This document shows, piece by piece, positions 55,123 through 64,000 of a stretch of 64,000 bases of DNA. Within the stretch, counting starts at the first letter, position 1; each line of letters starts with the position of its first letter. This DNA comes from Psychrobacter sp. FME6 (GTDB lineage Bacteria; Pseudomonadota; Gammaproteobacteria; Pseudomonadales; Moraxellaceae): assembly GCF_014861365.1 (NCBI RefSeq), contig NZ_RRYW01000003.1, positions 1 through 64,000 on the forward strand, in the 5' to 3' direction. Under the pieces are notes generated by a model, which saw only the letters and a list, made by a program, of their open reading frames with translations, made no database searches and was not told the origin of the DNA. A program made the position numbers and the translations under genes.

Positions 55123-55250
55123 TATCGTCAGTTCGATGTAAAAAAGATACCGTGCGACTGGTATTAATTTTTTGCAGCCTCTGTCAGCGTAGACACCGCA
55201 AGCAAGAAAAATTAATACCCGTCACGCGTCAAAGAAAATGTATCTTAATT
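55123..55250 (+). repeat. R1 palindromic repeat, copy 6
   Basis: Begins AATATCGTCAGTTCGATGTA, has arms GACTGGTATTAATTTTTT and AAAAATTAATACCCGT around GCAGCCTCTGTCAGCG, and is cut on its right by a solo IS end at 55251. Confidence 0.7.
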
Positions 55251-55267
55251 TAGGGGCTGTATAGAAT
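55251..55267 (+). mobile_element. Solo IS/MITE terminal end
   Basis: TAGGGGCTGTATAGAAT matches 17 bases of the 19-bp inverted repeat at 27398 exactly. There is no partner end within reach, so it is a remnant. It lies inside the right edge of an R1 copy. Confidence 0.7.
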
Positions 55268-55281
55268 GTATAAAACATAGC

Positions 55282-56061
55282 TTAAGGTTTTTTGTGCATC
55301 GCTTCTTTCATCATAATAACCGCCTGCTCTAACCCTACGAATACAGCATCGGCAATGAGTGCGTGGCCAATGTTTAACTCATAAATGCCTTCAATCTGTG
55401 CAATAGCATTGACATTATCACGGGTTAAGCCATGTCCTGCATTAATCAAAAGTTCGCTATTGGTACGTTGCGCAGTAGCAATCGCATGTTTGATGCGTTT
55501 TAGCTCGGCACCTTGTGCCGCTCTATTGTCCGCTAAACCTGCTTCAGCGTAAGCACCCGTATGCAGTTCAATGGCATCAGCACCGCAATCTATGGCCGCA
55601 GAAACCTGCTTGTCTTCTGGATCAATAAATAAAGAGACCTTAATGCCTGCAGCCTGTAACTTGCTAATATAATCGGTCAGCCAAGCAACTTGTCCTGCGA
55701 CATCAAGCCCACCTTCTGTCGTTAGCTCTGCGCGTTTTTCGGGGACTAAACATACCCAAAATGGTTTAACTTCGCAGGCAATCACTAGCATCTCAGTCGT
55801 CGCTGCCATCTCTAGATTCATTCTAGTCGTCAACTGCCCTGCTATCTCATAGACATCTGAGTCTTGAATATGACGACGGTCCTCACGCAAATGGATAGTG
55901 ATACCATCGGCACCTGCACGCTCGCACAATAAAGCGGCCTCTAACGGACTGGGATAAATCACCCCACGTGCTTGACGTAAAGTTGCCACGTGATCAATAT
56001 TCACGCCTAACAAAGGGGTTTGAGAAGTATTTTTAGATGAAGCGAATGAAGAGGTGGTCAT
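55282..56061 (-). CDS. pdxJ: Pyridoxine 5'-phosphate synthase
   Basis: PdxJ closes the ring of pyridoxine 5'-phosphate from 1-deoxyxylulose 5-phosphate and aminoacetone phosphate. The frame opens at 56082 but ATG 56061 has AAGGA upstream and gives 259 residues. Signatures: [37 protein letters not shown], and the Glu/His-bearing [11 protein letters not shown], with late [10 protein letters not shown] and [12 protein letters not shown]. It is last in the lepA-lepB-rnc-era-recO-pdxJ series, 148 bp after recO. Confidence 0.96.
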   Translation of the reverse strand: MTTSSFASSKNTSQTPLLGVNIDHVATLRQARGVIYPSPLEAALLCERAGADGITIHLREDRRHIQDSDVYEIAGQLTTRMNLEMAATTEMLVIACEVKPFWVCLVPEKRAELTTEGGLDVAGQVAWLTDYISKLQAAGIKVSLFIDPEDKQVSAAIDCGADAIELHTGAYAEAGLADNRAAQGAELKRIKHAIATAQRTNSELLINAGHGLTRDNVNAIAQIEGIYELNIGHALIADAVFVGLEQAVIMMKEAMHKKP

Positions 56062-56134
56062 AATAAATCCTTTTGATAACAAAACCTATATTTAAAAACA
56101 AGCATCCCAGCAGCACTATATTCTTTTAAAAGTG

Positions 56135-56165
56135 AATCAACTATAACTATAATTTGTCTTTTTTG
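56135..56165 (-). repeat. Partial R1 end upstream of pdxJ
   Basis: AAAGTGAATCAACTATA is the reverse complement of the outer end of the R1 copy at 10499. Only the tip is present. Confidence 0.45.
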
Positions 56166-56209
56166 AAGTAGCTCAACTATAGTGAAGCTATTAGCAAATA
56201 ACAATTCTA

Positions 56210-57010
56210 TTATTGATAGCGCTGTTGCTGCTGCCATAACAGACGACTTTGTAATGGTTGATAATCAAGTAGATGGTCTATCAGCTGCCGATGAATCCTT
56301 GACCAATTATTCAGTGTGGTTTCAGCAATACCCAATTTTGCCATCTCAATAATATCCGCACCTACAAAAAGGCTTTGTCCAGTAGCACTTTCTACATGCT
56401 CAGACGGCATATTATTCTGAGAAGTAGGCATAGAGACAGCAACCAAACCCACATCAGGTAAAAAACGATACACACAATCAGCTTCAATGCCATCCTGCAT
56501 ACTGTCATGAGCTAGCGCTAAGGTAAAACCCAACTCGCTAAATAAGTGCTGTTCAAACTGGCGCAAACACAGACGCAATTGATTGGCGCTTAAAGGCTGT
56601 CTAAGCTGAATCAGACTTTCTTTATAATGCTGCCACAATACTGGCATCGGGTCTTCAGTAGGTAGGAGACGCCACAGTATTTCATTTAAATACAATGCCG
56701 AGTATTGATGTTGGCCCGTGATGTTTTCGTAAGGAGCTGACTCTAGATAAGGCACTGGCTGTAGCAAAGTAGCAGCGTCTTTTGCGGCGCCTGTCTCAAT
56801 AATATTTTGTGAGGCAATATTAATTTGACTAAAAGTCTTTAAATCACGTTTACCAGTGGCGAAGAGTTGCAATGGCATAAATAAGGGCGCGCCTTTTTTC
56901 CCAATACCGTGTATCACCCCATGTTGCTGAGAAAAAAGATAATATAAGGCGCGCTTTTCTTGATAGGGGCGCTGATGCAATAGATAACCGACTAACGCTT
57001 CATTACGCAT
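56210..57010 (-). CDS. recO: DNA repair protein RecO
   Basis: RecO binds ssDNA and SSB and helps RecR load RecA in recombinational repair. The 266-residue protein has an N-terminal OB-fold region (GYLLHQRPYQEKRALYYLFSQ, HGIGKKGA), and a helical C-terminal part (YLNEILWRLLPTEDPMPVLW, LRQFEQHLFSELGFTLALAHD). The C4 zinc motif of some RecO is absent, as in many gammaproteobacteria. It follows era by 69 bp. Confidence 0.93.
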   Translation of the reverse strand: MRNEALVGYLLHQRPYQEKRALYYLFSQQHGVIHGIGKKGAPLFMPLQLFATGKRDLKTFSQINIASQNIIETGAAKDAATLLQPVPYLESAPYENITGQHQYSALYLNEILWRLLPTEDPMPVLWQHYKESLIQLRQPLSANQLRLCLRQFEQHLFSELGFTLALAHDSMQDGIEADCVYRFLPDVGLVAVSMPTSQNNMPSEHVESATGQSLFVGADIIEMAKLGIAETTLNNWSRIHRQLIDHLLDYQPLQSRLLWQQQQRYQ

Positions 57011-57079
57011 GTGTTATTACCTCAACATTAAGCATCAGTATCGAGCACATAAAAAAGTGATTAAAGCGCTACTTTGCGA

Positions 57080-58192
57080 TTAATACCCTAAACTGGTTAA
57101 CGCACGCTCGTCATCAGACCAACCGCGCTTCACTTTTACCCATAGTGTCAGCATGATTTTTTTATCAAAGAGCTGCTCCATATCTTTACGAGCATCCATA
57201 CCAACTTGCTTGATACGTTGACCTTTATCACCGATAACAATGGCTTTTTGGCCACTACGCTCGACATAAATAGTGGCATCAATAAAGGTACAAGCCTTAC
57301 GTGGACGACCTGTTTTTGGATCGGTATGCGCAGGCTCATCTTTGAACTCGTCAATCTGTACCGTTAAATCATACGGTACTTCATCGCCTGCGCTACGCAT
57401 GATTTTTTCACGGATAATTTCGCTGGCTAAGAAACGCTCTGAGCGGTCGGTGATTTGCTCAGTATCATAGATAGGTGCGGCAACTGGTAGATGTGAGGCA
57501 ATCACTTCTTGTAGACGGTCTAGGTTCTGACTTTTTAATGCGGAGACAGGTACAATATCAGCAAAATCGAAACTATCACTAAAGGTTTCAATAAGCGGCA
57601 ACACGCTGCCCTTATCTTTTAAAGTATCCGCTTTATTAATGACCAATACCACGGTCAAATTTGTCTCGCCGAGTTTCTGCAGGGTCAACAAATCATCGTC
57701 ACGCCACTGATCTGAGTCAACGACGAATAATACCAAATCAACATCTACTAAGGCAGATACTGCGGCTTTGTTCATGCGCTCATTGATAGCACGCACTTCA
57801 TTACGGTGAATACCTGGAGTATCTACAAACACAGCCTGCATTTCATGGTTTGATAAAATACCATGAATACGATGGCGAGTGGTTTGTGGCTTACGTGAAG
57901 TGATAGATAGTTTTTGACCCAATAAGTGATTCATCAAGGTTGATTTGCCGACGTTTGGACGCCCAACGATGGCCACATAACCTGCCTTAAAATCATCAGC
58001 AACATGCCCATGGCTACTAGGGGCAAAAAAATCTTCAATGGCCGTATCGTTTTCTGATGTAATATCTTCTGAATGCGTTATATCATCATTAGTGGTATCT
58101 TTATTACCTTGGTTTGGATTCAATTCTGTGTTTTCGGTCATATCGTCGGCATTATCTTCATTATTGGATGGCAAATCAGTACGATTGCTCAT
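57080..58192 (-). CDS. era: GTPase Era
   Basis: Era is an essential GTPase that binds the 3' end of 16S rRNA in 30S maturation. G1 GRPNVGKSTLMNHL, G3 DTPGIHRNE and G4 NKAD lie in the G domain, followed by the KH domain (GQKAIVIGDKGQRIKQVG). At 370 residues it is about 70 longer than E. coli Era: residues 1-70 are an acidic Asp/Asn/Glu/Thr-rich, probably disordered extension. AGGAT precedes the ATG, and no internal ATG lies near residue 70, so the extension appears to be translated. Confidence 0.96.
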   Translation of the reverse strand: MSNRTDLPSNNEDNADDMTENTELNPNQGNKDTTNDDITHSEDITSENDTAIEDFFAPSSHGHVADDFKAGYVAIVGRPNVGKSTLMNHLLGQKLSITSRKPQTTRHRIHGILSNHEMQAVFVDTPGIHRNEVRAINERMNKAAVSALVDVDLVLFVVDSDQWRDDDLLTLQKLGETNLTVVLVINKADTLKDKGSVLPLIETFSDSFDFADIVPVSALKSQNLDRLQEVIASHLPVAAPIYDTEQITDRSERFLASEIIREKIMRSAGDEVPYDLTVQIDEFKDEPAHTDPKTGRPRKACTFIDATIYVERSGQKAIVIGDKGQRIKQVGMDARKDMEQLFDKKIMLTLWVKVKRGWSDDERALTSLGY

Positions 58193-58351
58193 AGGGTAAT
58201 CCTGTAGGGTTTATAACCAGTCAAACGGTGATTAATAAGGCATTGATTGTATCAACACTAAAAAATCGGCACCGTTATTGGCTGGAAAATATTGAGGTCT
58301 TAAAATAGGTTGTCAGACTAGAATCATGTTTTGCGCCTAGCTACATATCCG

Positions 58352-59149
58352 TTATGTGCGCTTTTTAGCTGAATTTGGGAGTTTATGCAATTGATTGATC
58401 ATCAGCTCAGCGGCTTTTTGTTCAGCGATACGGCGGCTTTCGCCAGATTCAGTAATATCAGCACAGTTATTGATATTAACATGACAACGTACAACAAAGA
58501 TTTGATGCGGGGCGTTACCTCGGGTTTCCATCAGCTCATAATGAGGCAAGTCAAACTGCTTAGACTGTAGCCATTCTTGCAAGCGACTCTTGGCATCTTT
58601 TAGAGCTTTTTGATCATTGACGTTATCAATCAAACTGCCATACCAAGAGAGAACGCAATCGCGAGTAATGTCCATATCTTGGCTGTCTAAATAGATAGCG
58701 CCAATCAGAGACTCTACCGCATCCGCCAATATAGACGCACGATTACGACCACCGCTCTTGCGCTCACCTATCCCTAAGATAAGATGATTAGAAAGCTCTA
58801 AGTTTTGGGCAATGATAACCAACGACTCTTGCCTGACCAAAGTTGCCCGCATCCGAGTCAAGCGGCCTTCATTTTGGGTAGGATAACGATGGTATAGTGC
58901 CTCACCGACAATCATCCCCAATAATGCATCCCCTAAAAACTCTAGACGCTCGTAGTTTTTTTTGCTATCAAACGAGCGATGAGTGAGTGCCAGCTTTGGC
59001 AAGCTTAAGTTATTAAACACATAGCCTAACTTACGCGTCAAAATAGCTAACCGCTGAATAAACTCTGAGCTAACAACAAGCGTGTCGCCAGACATGCTGT
59101 TTTTTGGGGTAGTAGGAAGCGCTTGGGCGTTCTGCGAAGTTGGTTTCAT
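58352..59149 (-). CDS. rnc: Ribonuclease III
   Basis: RNase III cleaves double-stranded RNA, including rRNA precursors. The 265-residue product has the catalytic signature NYERLEFLGDALLGMIVGEAL, the acidic residues in the later DAVESLIGAIYLDS block, and a C-terminal dsRNA-binding domain (about 185-258). It is about 40 residues longer than E. coli at the N-terminus; an internal Met19 start is possible. An R2 repeat lies upstream at 59191-59306. Confidence 0.95.
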   Translation of the reverse strand: MKPTSQNAQALPTTPKNSMSGDTLVVSSEFIQRLAILTRKLGYVFNNLSLPKLALTHRSFDSKKNYERLEFLGDALLGMIVGEALYHRYPTQNEGRLTRMRATLVRQESLVIIAQNLELSNHLILGIGERKSGGRNRASILADAVESLIGAIYLDSQDMDITRDCVLSWYGSLIDNVNDQKALKDAKSRLQEWLQSKQFDLPHYELMETRGNAPHQIFVVRCHVNINNCADITESGESRRIAEQKAAELMINQLHKLPNSAKKRT

Positions 59150-59190
59150 GCGTGGCTTATGGTTATCCCTTCTGTTTTACTGATTTGGTT

Positions 59191-59306
59191 AATATCGTCA
59201 ATTCCATATAAAATCGAATACGGCGTCAGGCTCACTCAGTCTACTATTTGTAGTGCTTGCACTCGCCTTCTTTGTATCCAAATTACTTTAAACAGACTAT
59301 AGTCGT
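59191..59306 (-). repeat. R2 dispersed repeat, copy 2
   Basis: Reverse complement of 21661-21771, with AGTCTACTATTTGTAGTGCT in the centre. It sits between the DUF4845 gene and rnc, so it will be part of the polycistronic transcript if there is one. Confidence 0.7.
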
Positions 59307-59388
59307 TAATAACCATATTCATCAATTGGTTTTATAGAAAAATTCAAATTTTAAAGCTGTTTTATGAGTGCTTTAATAGACTCTTAAG

Positions 59389-59781
59389 CTAATCTATCGT
59401 GTCCATATCAATCGCCCCTTCGAAGCGATTAATGATATCAACATTATTAAAAAAATTCTTGGTCACTGCGTATTCTTTATAAATAGCCAGCTGTCCTGTT
59501 TTTTTATCAGTAAATGTAAATACGTCCTCTGCCTGAGTATCATAATCAGCATTAATAGATAGCTGTCTGTTGACACGCTCAACGAATTGCTTTGCAGTCT
59601 CTTTATTATTGTTCGATTCTTGAAGCTGTGCGCTTAACGTTTTAGTCAATTGATAATCACCAATCTGAGCGGGTACAATCGCGACCACCAGTTTGGCAGC
59701 AATGCCCAAAGCGATAATGATTAACACAATGCTCGTCACACTAGCACCGCGCTGCGTAGACAATCCAGATAGGTGCTGCAT
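59389..59781 (-). CDS. DUF4845-family membrane protein
   Basis: The 130-residue protein has a single N-terminal membrane helix (VTSIVLIIIALGIAAKLVVAIVP, about 16-38) and a short periplasmic domain. The family sits between lepB and rnc in many proteobacteria, and this gene does too. Function is unknown. The opening residues QHLSGLSTQRGASV resemble a processing site, but it lacks a type IV pilin motif. Confidence 0.82.
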   Translation of the reverse strand: MQHLSGLSTQRGASVTSIVLIIIALGIAAKLVVAIVPAQIGDYQLTKTLSAQLQESNNNKETAKQFVERVNRQLSINADYDTQAEDVFTFTDKKTGQLAIYKEYAVTKNFFNNVDIINRFEGAIDMDTID

Positions 59782-59987
59782 TATGATGTTCCTCTACGGG
59801 TAAATTGCTATTTTGCTAGATATTTTTTAACAGATAGCTGTTTTAATAAATATCTAGCTGCTGGGTAGTCATTTATTAGATAGCAATAATACTAGCACAA
59901 AACTATTATCGATAAACCAACCAATAGAGCACTCATAAATTTATCTTTTACAATCTCAATCACTTATAACATTAATCACTTATGCCA

Positions 59988-60890
59988 TTAATCAATACTA
60001 CCATTGCGCTTGAAGCTCGGTAAATTAAGCCCTGGTGGCTTATGCATCCAGATATAAACCGCCTTACCCGCTAGGTTTTCATCAGGTACAAAACCCCAAA
60101 ACCTGCCATCAGCACTACGATCACGGTTATCACCCATCACAAAATACTGACCTTCTGGCACATCGATACGCCATTCAGTACCTTCTGAGCTAACCACTTC
60201 TGGTGATTGCTGCTGCAAAAATGGCGCGTATTGCGAGCTGTTCATGCCATTTAAGTAGCGAACAAGGTGTTTATTCTCACCTTGAGTTTCTTGAAAATAC
60301 TGCGCCTCACCTTCCTCTTGCTCACCCATCGCCGCGGCACTTTCTTCTGTTAATACTTGTCCTGGACCAACTTGCCCCGGTAGATACAGCTGCGAAGTCA
60401 ACTCAGCATTTGCCGCAAAATCGATAGCTTTAGTGTCAACGGCAACATCATTGACTGCAAGTACCCCTTGGTCATAGCTAACAGTATCACCAGGCAAACC
60501 GATAACGCGCTTGATATAATAAATGCTAGGATTTTCAGGGTAACGGAACACGGCTACATCACCGTGGTCAGGCTCACCCGTATCCAACACTTTATTGTAA
60601 GTCAGCGGTAGTCGCACTCCGTAGGCGTATTTATTCACTGCGATAAAATCGCCTGTATATAAAGTCGGCACCATAGAGGATGAGGGAATATTAAAAGGCT
60701 CAATCAAAAACGAGCGCACTATCAATACCACTGCCAATACAGGAAAAAAATCGTAAGCCCAGCGTACCAACAAGCTTTCTTTACCGCGCCCACGGGTTTG
60801 ACGCTGTTTGAGCGTTAACTTATCTAATAACCAAACAATACCCAAACCTATGGTCAACGGCACTAAAATTAAATTGAAATCAAAATCCAT
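59988..60890 (-). CDS. lepB: Signal peptidase I
   Basis: LepB cleaves signal peptides of exported proteins in the inner membrane. The 300-residue product has two N-terminal membrane helices (about 5-21 and 48-65), the nucleophile Ser in IPSSSMVPTL, the general-base Lys in YYIKRVIGLPGDTV, and the later GDNRDRSADGRFWG box. A large Gln/Glu-rich insert (about 175-225) lies between the base and the GDNRD box. It follows lepA by 102 bp. Confidence 0.97.
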   Translation of the reverse strand: MDFDFNLILVPLTIGLGIVWLLDKLTLKQRQTRGRGKESLLVRWAYDFFPVLAVVLIVRSFLIEPFNIPSSSMVPTLYTGDFIAVNKYAYGVRLPLTYNKVLDTGEPDHGDVAVFRYPENPSIYYIKRVIGLPGDTVSYDQGVLAVNDVAVDTKAIDFAANAELTSQLYLPGQVGPGQVLTEESAAAMGEQEEGEAQYFQETQGENKHLVRYLNGMNSSQYAPFLQQQSPEVVSSEGTEWRIDVPEGQYFVMGDNRDRSADGRFWGFVPDENLAGKAVYIWMHKPPGLNLPSFKRNGSID

Positions 60891-60992
60891 ACCAAATTGC
60901 CTATTAACGAGCGGCTCATCTCATTACTTGAATGATAAGACCAACTACATTTGACGTATTATATGCAAAATCAAATAAGAGAGATTGTGCTA

Positions 60993-62792
60993 TTAGCTAT
61001 CAACTTGTAACACGGCTAAGAACGCCTCTTGAGGGATTTCTACGTTACCCACTTGCTTCATACGTTTCTTGCCCGCTTTTTGCTTAGACAATAGTTTTTT
61101 CTTACGTGAGACGTCACCACCATAACATTTGGCCAGTACATCTTTACGCATGGCTTTCACTGTGCTGCGGCCAATAATTTGACTGCCAATTGCCGCCTGA
61201 ATCGCCACGTCAAACATCTGACGCGGAATCAATTCTTTCATCTTGATCACTAGCTGATTACCACGATAACGCGCTTGGTCTTGGTGCACGATCATCGCTA
61301 ACGCATCAACTTTGTCACCATTAATCAGCACGTCTACCTTGACCAATTTATCAGCTTGATAACGCTCAAAGTTATAATCCAGTGAGGCAAATCCGCGAGA
61401 CACCGACTTTAGACGGTCAAAGAAATCCATGACCACCTCACCCATCGGAATATCAAATATCAGCTGCACTTGCTTGCCCATAAAGCGCATATCAACCTGT
61501 ACACCGCGACGCTCGATACATAGCGTCATCACGTTACCCAAGTAGTCTTGTGGCACCAAAATCTGGCAGCGAGCAATCGGCTCGCGGAATTCTTCGATAT
61601 TGTTAGGCTCAGGCAATCTTGATGGGTTATCCACATAAATCACTTCGCCATCTTTCTTTTCAATCTCATAGATGACCGAGGGCGCCGTGGTGATTAAATC
61701 CAAATCATATTCGCGCTCTAAACGCTCTTGGATAATCTCCATGTGCAGCATTCCTAAGAACCCACAACGGAAACCAAATCCTAGCGCATCAGAGGTATCG
61801 GGCTCAAAGAATAACGAAGCATCGTTAATCTGTAACTTTTGCAGCGCTTCACGGAATTTTTCAAAATCATTGGCGTCAACGGGGAACATACCCGAATAAA
61901 CCTGCGGGGTAATTTGCTTAAAACCAGGAATACGATCAACATCAGGTGTTTTGGCAAGCGTAATCGTATCACCAACTGGCGCGCCAGCAATATCTTTAAT
62001 ACCGGCAATAATAAAGCCAACCTCACCCGCCTCTAGAATACCTGTATCTAACGGCTTAGGTGTGAACACGCCAATAGAAGTGACTGGATGAGACTCTTTG
62101 GTCGATTTGATATAAATCTTATCGCCTTTTTTGACCGTCCCTTCACGGACGCGCACTAAGGAAACCACCCCTAAATAACTGTCAAACCACGAGTCAATGA
62201 TGAGCGCTTGGAGCGGCGCATCACGATCACCTGTTGGCGCTGGGATAACTTCAACCAAGGCCTCTAACAGCTTATCGACGCCCAGCCCTGATTTTGCTGA
62301 GACACGCGGCGCGTCAATCGCTTCAATACCGATAATGTCTTCAATCTCTTGAATCACACGCTCAGGCTCAACTTGCGGCAAATCAATCTTATTCAGTACC
62401 GCCATCACTTCTAAGCCTAGGTCAACGGCGGTATAGCAGTTGGCCACTGACTGCGCCTCAACCCCTTGTGCTGCATCAACGACCAAAAGCGCACCTTCGC
62501 AAGCAGCGAGCGAACGTGAAACTTCATAAGAGAAATCGACGTGACCAGGCGTATCAATAAAGTTAAGCTGATAACGCTCACCATTTGGATGGTCATAAAA
62601 CAAGGTGACCGATTGTGCTTTAATCGTGATACCGCGCTCACGCTCGATATCCATGGAGTCGAGTACTTGCGCCTGCATCTCGCGATCTTGCAAGGCACCG
62701 CACATCTGAATAAAACGATCCGCAAGCGTCGACTTGCCATGATCAATGTGGGCAATGATTGAAAAGTTACGAATATTGGCTAATGCAGTCAC
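60993..62792 (-). CDS. lepA: Elongation factor 4 (LepA)
   Basis: LepA is a translational GTPase linked to 30S maturation and ribosome back-translocation. The 599-residue length is canonical. G1 [14 protein letters not shown]2 RGITIKAQ, G3 [15 protein letters not shown]4 NKIDLP, and the LepA C-terminal domain with [24 protein letters not shown]. It is the first gene of the minus-strand series lepA-lepB-DUF4845-rnc-era-recO-pdxJ. Confidence 0.98.
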   Translation of the reverse strand: MTALANIRNFSIIAHIDHGKSTLADRFIQMCGALQDREMQAQVLDSMDIERERGITIKAQSVTLFYDHPNGERYQLNFIDTPGHVDFSYEVSRSLAACEGALLVVDAAQGVEAQSVANCYTAVDLGLEVMAVLNKIDLPQVEPERVIQEIEDIIGIEAIDAPRVSAKSGLGVDKLLEALVEVIPAPTGDRDAPLQALIIDSWFDSYLGVVSLVRVREGTVKKGDKIYIKSTKESHPVTSIGVFTPKPLDTGILEAGEVGFIIAGIKDIAGAPVGDTITLAKTPDVDRIPGFKQITPQVYSGMFPVDANDFEKFREALQKLQINDASLFFEPDTSDALGFGFRCGFLGMLHMEIIQERLEREYDLDLITTAPSVIYEIEKKDGEVIYVDNPSRLPEPNNIEEFREPIARCQILVPQDYLGNVMTLCIERRGVQVDMRFMGKQVQLIFDIPMGEVVMDFFDRLKSVSRGFASLDYNFERYQADKLVKVDVLINGDKVDALAMIVHQDQARYRGNQLVIKMKELIPRQMFDVAIQAAIGSQIIGRSTVKAMRKDVLAKCYGGDVSRKKKLLSKQKAGKKRMKQVGNVEIPQEAFLAVLQVDS

Positions 62793-63160
62793 AAAGCGCC
62801 TACTAAATTAAAGGTGATAGAATAATAATAAAAAGAATACTGTCAGGCACACGCAATAAAATCAGTGACCAGCGTTGAAAAGAAGACGGTTAAAATCAGA
62901 TTATTGATTAACAGTATCGTCTCGAGTCAATCGCTTAGGATACAAACTCTTGCGCGCAGGTATGAAGGAGTATTCTAGCAGTTTTCCACTATAAAGTAAG
63001 GCGATTTTAGTAATAGAGAAATGATTTATAGGCGAAATTACCAGCGGATAAACCGTATAGATAAAAAAACGAGCCCATTATGAAAGTTCTAGGGCTCGTC
63101 CTCATTTTAAAAATACCGATAGTAACACTCTAGTCATACTCAAAACTAATGACAGATATA
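62793..63160. other. Spacer between the capsule gene and lepA
   Basis: 368 bp. It holds the capsule-gene terminator at 63063-63101 and presumably the lepA promoter. No gene was seen. Confidence 0.5.
63063..63101 (-). terminator. Terminator after the capsule gene
   Basis: Stem ACGAGCCC (63069-63076) and GGGCTCGT (63092-63099). On the minus strand it is followed by a run of seven T. Confidence 0.87.
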
Positions 63161-64000
63161 TTACTGAGGTGTATTGGTTTCAGAAAGCTCAACCTCTATA
63201 CGCTGGTCTTCTACTTGATTCAGATATTTATATATCCACGGCGACCGACCATAAAAAGAACCATTTAACTGGGTTTGTTCTATCAAATACTCACGAAAGC
63301 GCAGATAAAATTCATTGTCTGGGGCTTTAGGCTGTTGCCAAAAATCGTTGAGCGACTTTTGATCGGTCAGCTTCGGCGTATCGTAAATCGCGCGACCCAT
63401 GACCTTGGTTGGTTTTTTATGATAGACCGACTGCAGCCCTGTCGTGCTATTTATCGTTACCATCCCAATACTATGCTTCATTAGGGTTGGCAGGTGCATG
63501 TCACAACCATAAAAAACACGCTCCGACACTTGATAGCGCGCCGCCAAACTAGATACCAGCTCACGATAGTCTCGATGACCACGATCTAGCGGATGATGCT
63601 TAAATACTAGCAACTGCTTTTGCTCGGCATAACTGGCAAAGCTGGCGATAGACTCATCAATAAACTGCACCACGTCACGGTAATCACTATGATGCGTAAT
63701 CTGTGAGTCATTGTGCACTTGTAGGCTAATCAAAAAGTAATTGTCGCTCTCTTGTTTGGTCAGCCGGTGTTGCAACCGCATATCGGGTAAATAACCACGC
63801 AGCTTGCGCCATGGCGCTTTTAGCCAAGCGATTGCCTCTTGCCACGCGGTCATACCTCGGTAATGAGAATAGTGTGGATAGCGACTTTTATAAAGCCAAG
63901 CGATAATATAATAAACAATAGCAGCGATACTCAAACGATAGAATCTATTGTGTGTATATAAGGGTTTATCGTTGGCTTTTTTAAGTGCTTTGATATCCGC
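63161..64000 (-). CDS. Capsule polysaccharide export protein (KpsS-like), C-terminal part
   Basis: The frame stays open across the right window edge; an internal TTG at 63934 is not the true start, since ADIKALKKANDK...THNRFYRL continues in frame from 64000. At least 280 residues are visible. The sequence matches the C-terminal half of KpsS/Capsule_synth proteins: FLISLQVHNDSQI, FKHHPLDRGHRDY and the TINSTTGLQSVYHKKP segment. KpsS-type enzymes add beta-Kdo to the lipid anchor of group 2 capsules. The rest of the locus would lie to the right. Confidence 0.85.
   Translation of the reverse strand, partial: ADIKALKKANDKPLYTHNRFYRLSIAAIVYYIIAWLYKSRYPHYSHYRGMTAWQEAIAWLKAPWRKLRGYLPDMRLQHRLTKQESDNYFLISLQVHNDSQITHHSDYRDVVQFIDESIASFASYAEQKQLLVFKHHPLDRGHRDYRELVSSLAARYQVSERVFYGCDMHLPTLMKHSIGMVTINSTTGLQSVYHKKPTKVMGRAIYDTPKLTDQKSLNDFWQQPKAPDNEFYLRFREYLIEQTQLNGSFYGRSPWIYKYLNQVEDQRIEVELSETNTPQ

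Noticed and set aside
1-64000. CRISPR arrays, rRNA, tRNA genes and prophage
   Set aside because: No regularly spaced direct repeats, no rRNA or tRNA-like sequence and no phage structural or integrase genes were found.

Overview
This is a 64-kb chromosomal segment of a gammaproteobacterium, almost certainly Moraxellaceae and most probably Psychrobacter. The reasons are moderate G+C with AT-rich spacers, Moraxellaceae-like protein sequences and gene sets (metX-metW, RelA with a degenerate HD domain, an OprF/OmpA porin, lepA-lepB-rnc-era-recO-pdxJ), and many short palindromic repeats in the spacers. No rRNA, tRNA, CRISPR array or prophage was found. Most of the 48 genes called are housekeeping genes. 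The accessory signal lies in the intergenic repeats and in a few signalling and envelope genes.

Layout. 1-55: the right end of an insertion sequence that continues off the left edge. 0.2-6.3 kb: hemH, metX-metW, an exported Sel1-repeat protein, and trhO. 6.5-14.7 kb: an exported 5-hydroxyisourate hydrolase, serA divergent from a D-2-hydroxyglutarate dehydrogenase-like flavoenzyme, a BLUF photoreceptor with a C-terminal membrane helix, a GNAT-nitrilase fusion, an ScsD-like thioredoxin and an LprI-like protein. 14.8-23.8 kb: ald, ileS-lspA, a cold-shock/DUF1294 membrane protein, fkpB, an aldo-keto reductase and a PlsC-type acyltransferase. 24.1-31 kb: hflX, lrgA-lrgB, a lytic transglycosylase, and rpsB-tsf.

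31.3-34.9 kb holds a four-gene operon: a membrane histidine kinase with a CheA-like Hpt+ATPase arrangement but no CheW domain, a CheY-like receiver, and two CheX-like phosphatases. No chemotaxis or flagellar gene is nearby. This is the best candidate in the window for a little-described system. 35.6-41.6 kb: a Bcr/CflA efflux pump, a crotonase and a BarA/GacS hybrid kinase. 41.9-49.4 kb: cysM, a PolB-like exonuclease, rlmD, relA and mutM. 49.7-55.1 kb: an unknown exported protein, typA, an OmpA/OprF porin and a FimT-like pseudopilin with a very long leader. 55.3-62.8 kb, minus strand: lepA, lepB, a DUF4845 protein, rnc, era, recO and pdxJ. The right edge cuts a capsule-export (KpsS-like) gene.

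Several repeat families occupy the spacers. (1) An IS end with inverted repeat TAGGGGCTGTATAGAATTC, a 270-bp transposase-less element carrying the same inverted repeats, and one solo end. (2) Three copies of a roughly 110-bp element with TATACCA ends, two of which abut a stop codon exactly. (3) Six copies of a roughly 125-175-bp palindromic repeat with an invertible core. (4) Two opposed copies of a roughly 110-bp repeat. Start codons were moved from the longest possible ORF where a Shine-Dalgarno sequence, signal peptide or family length favoured it; each change is stated in the entry.
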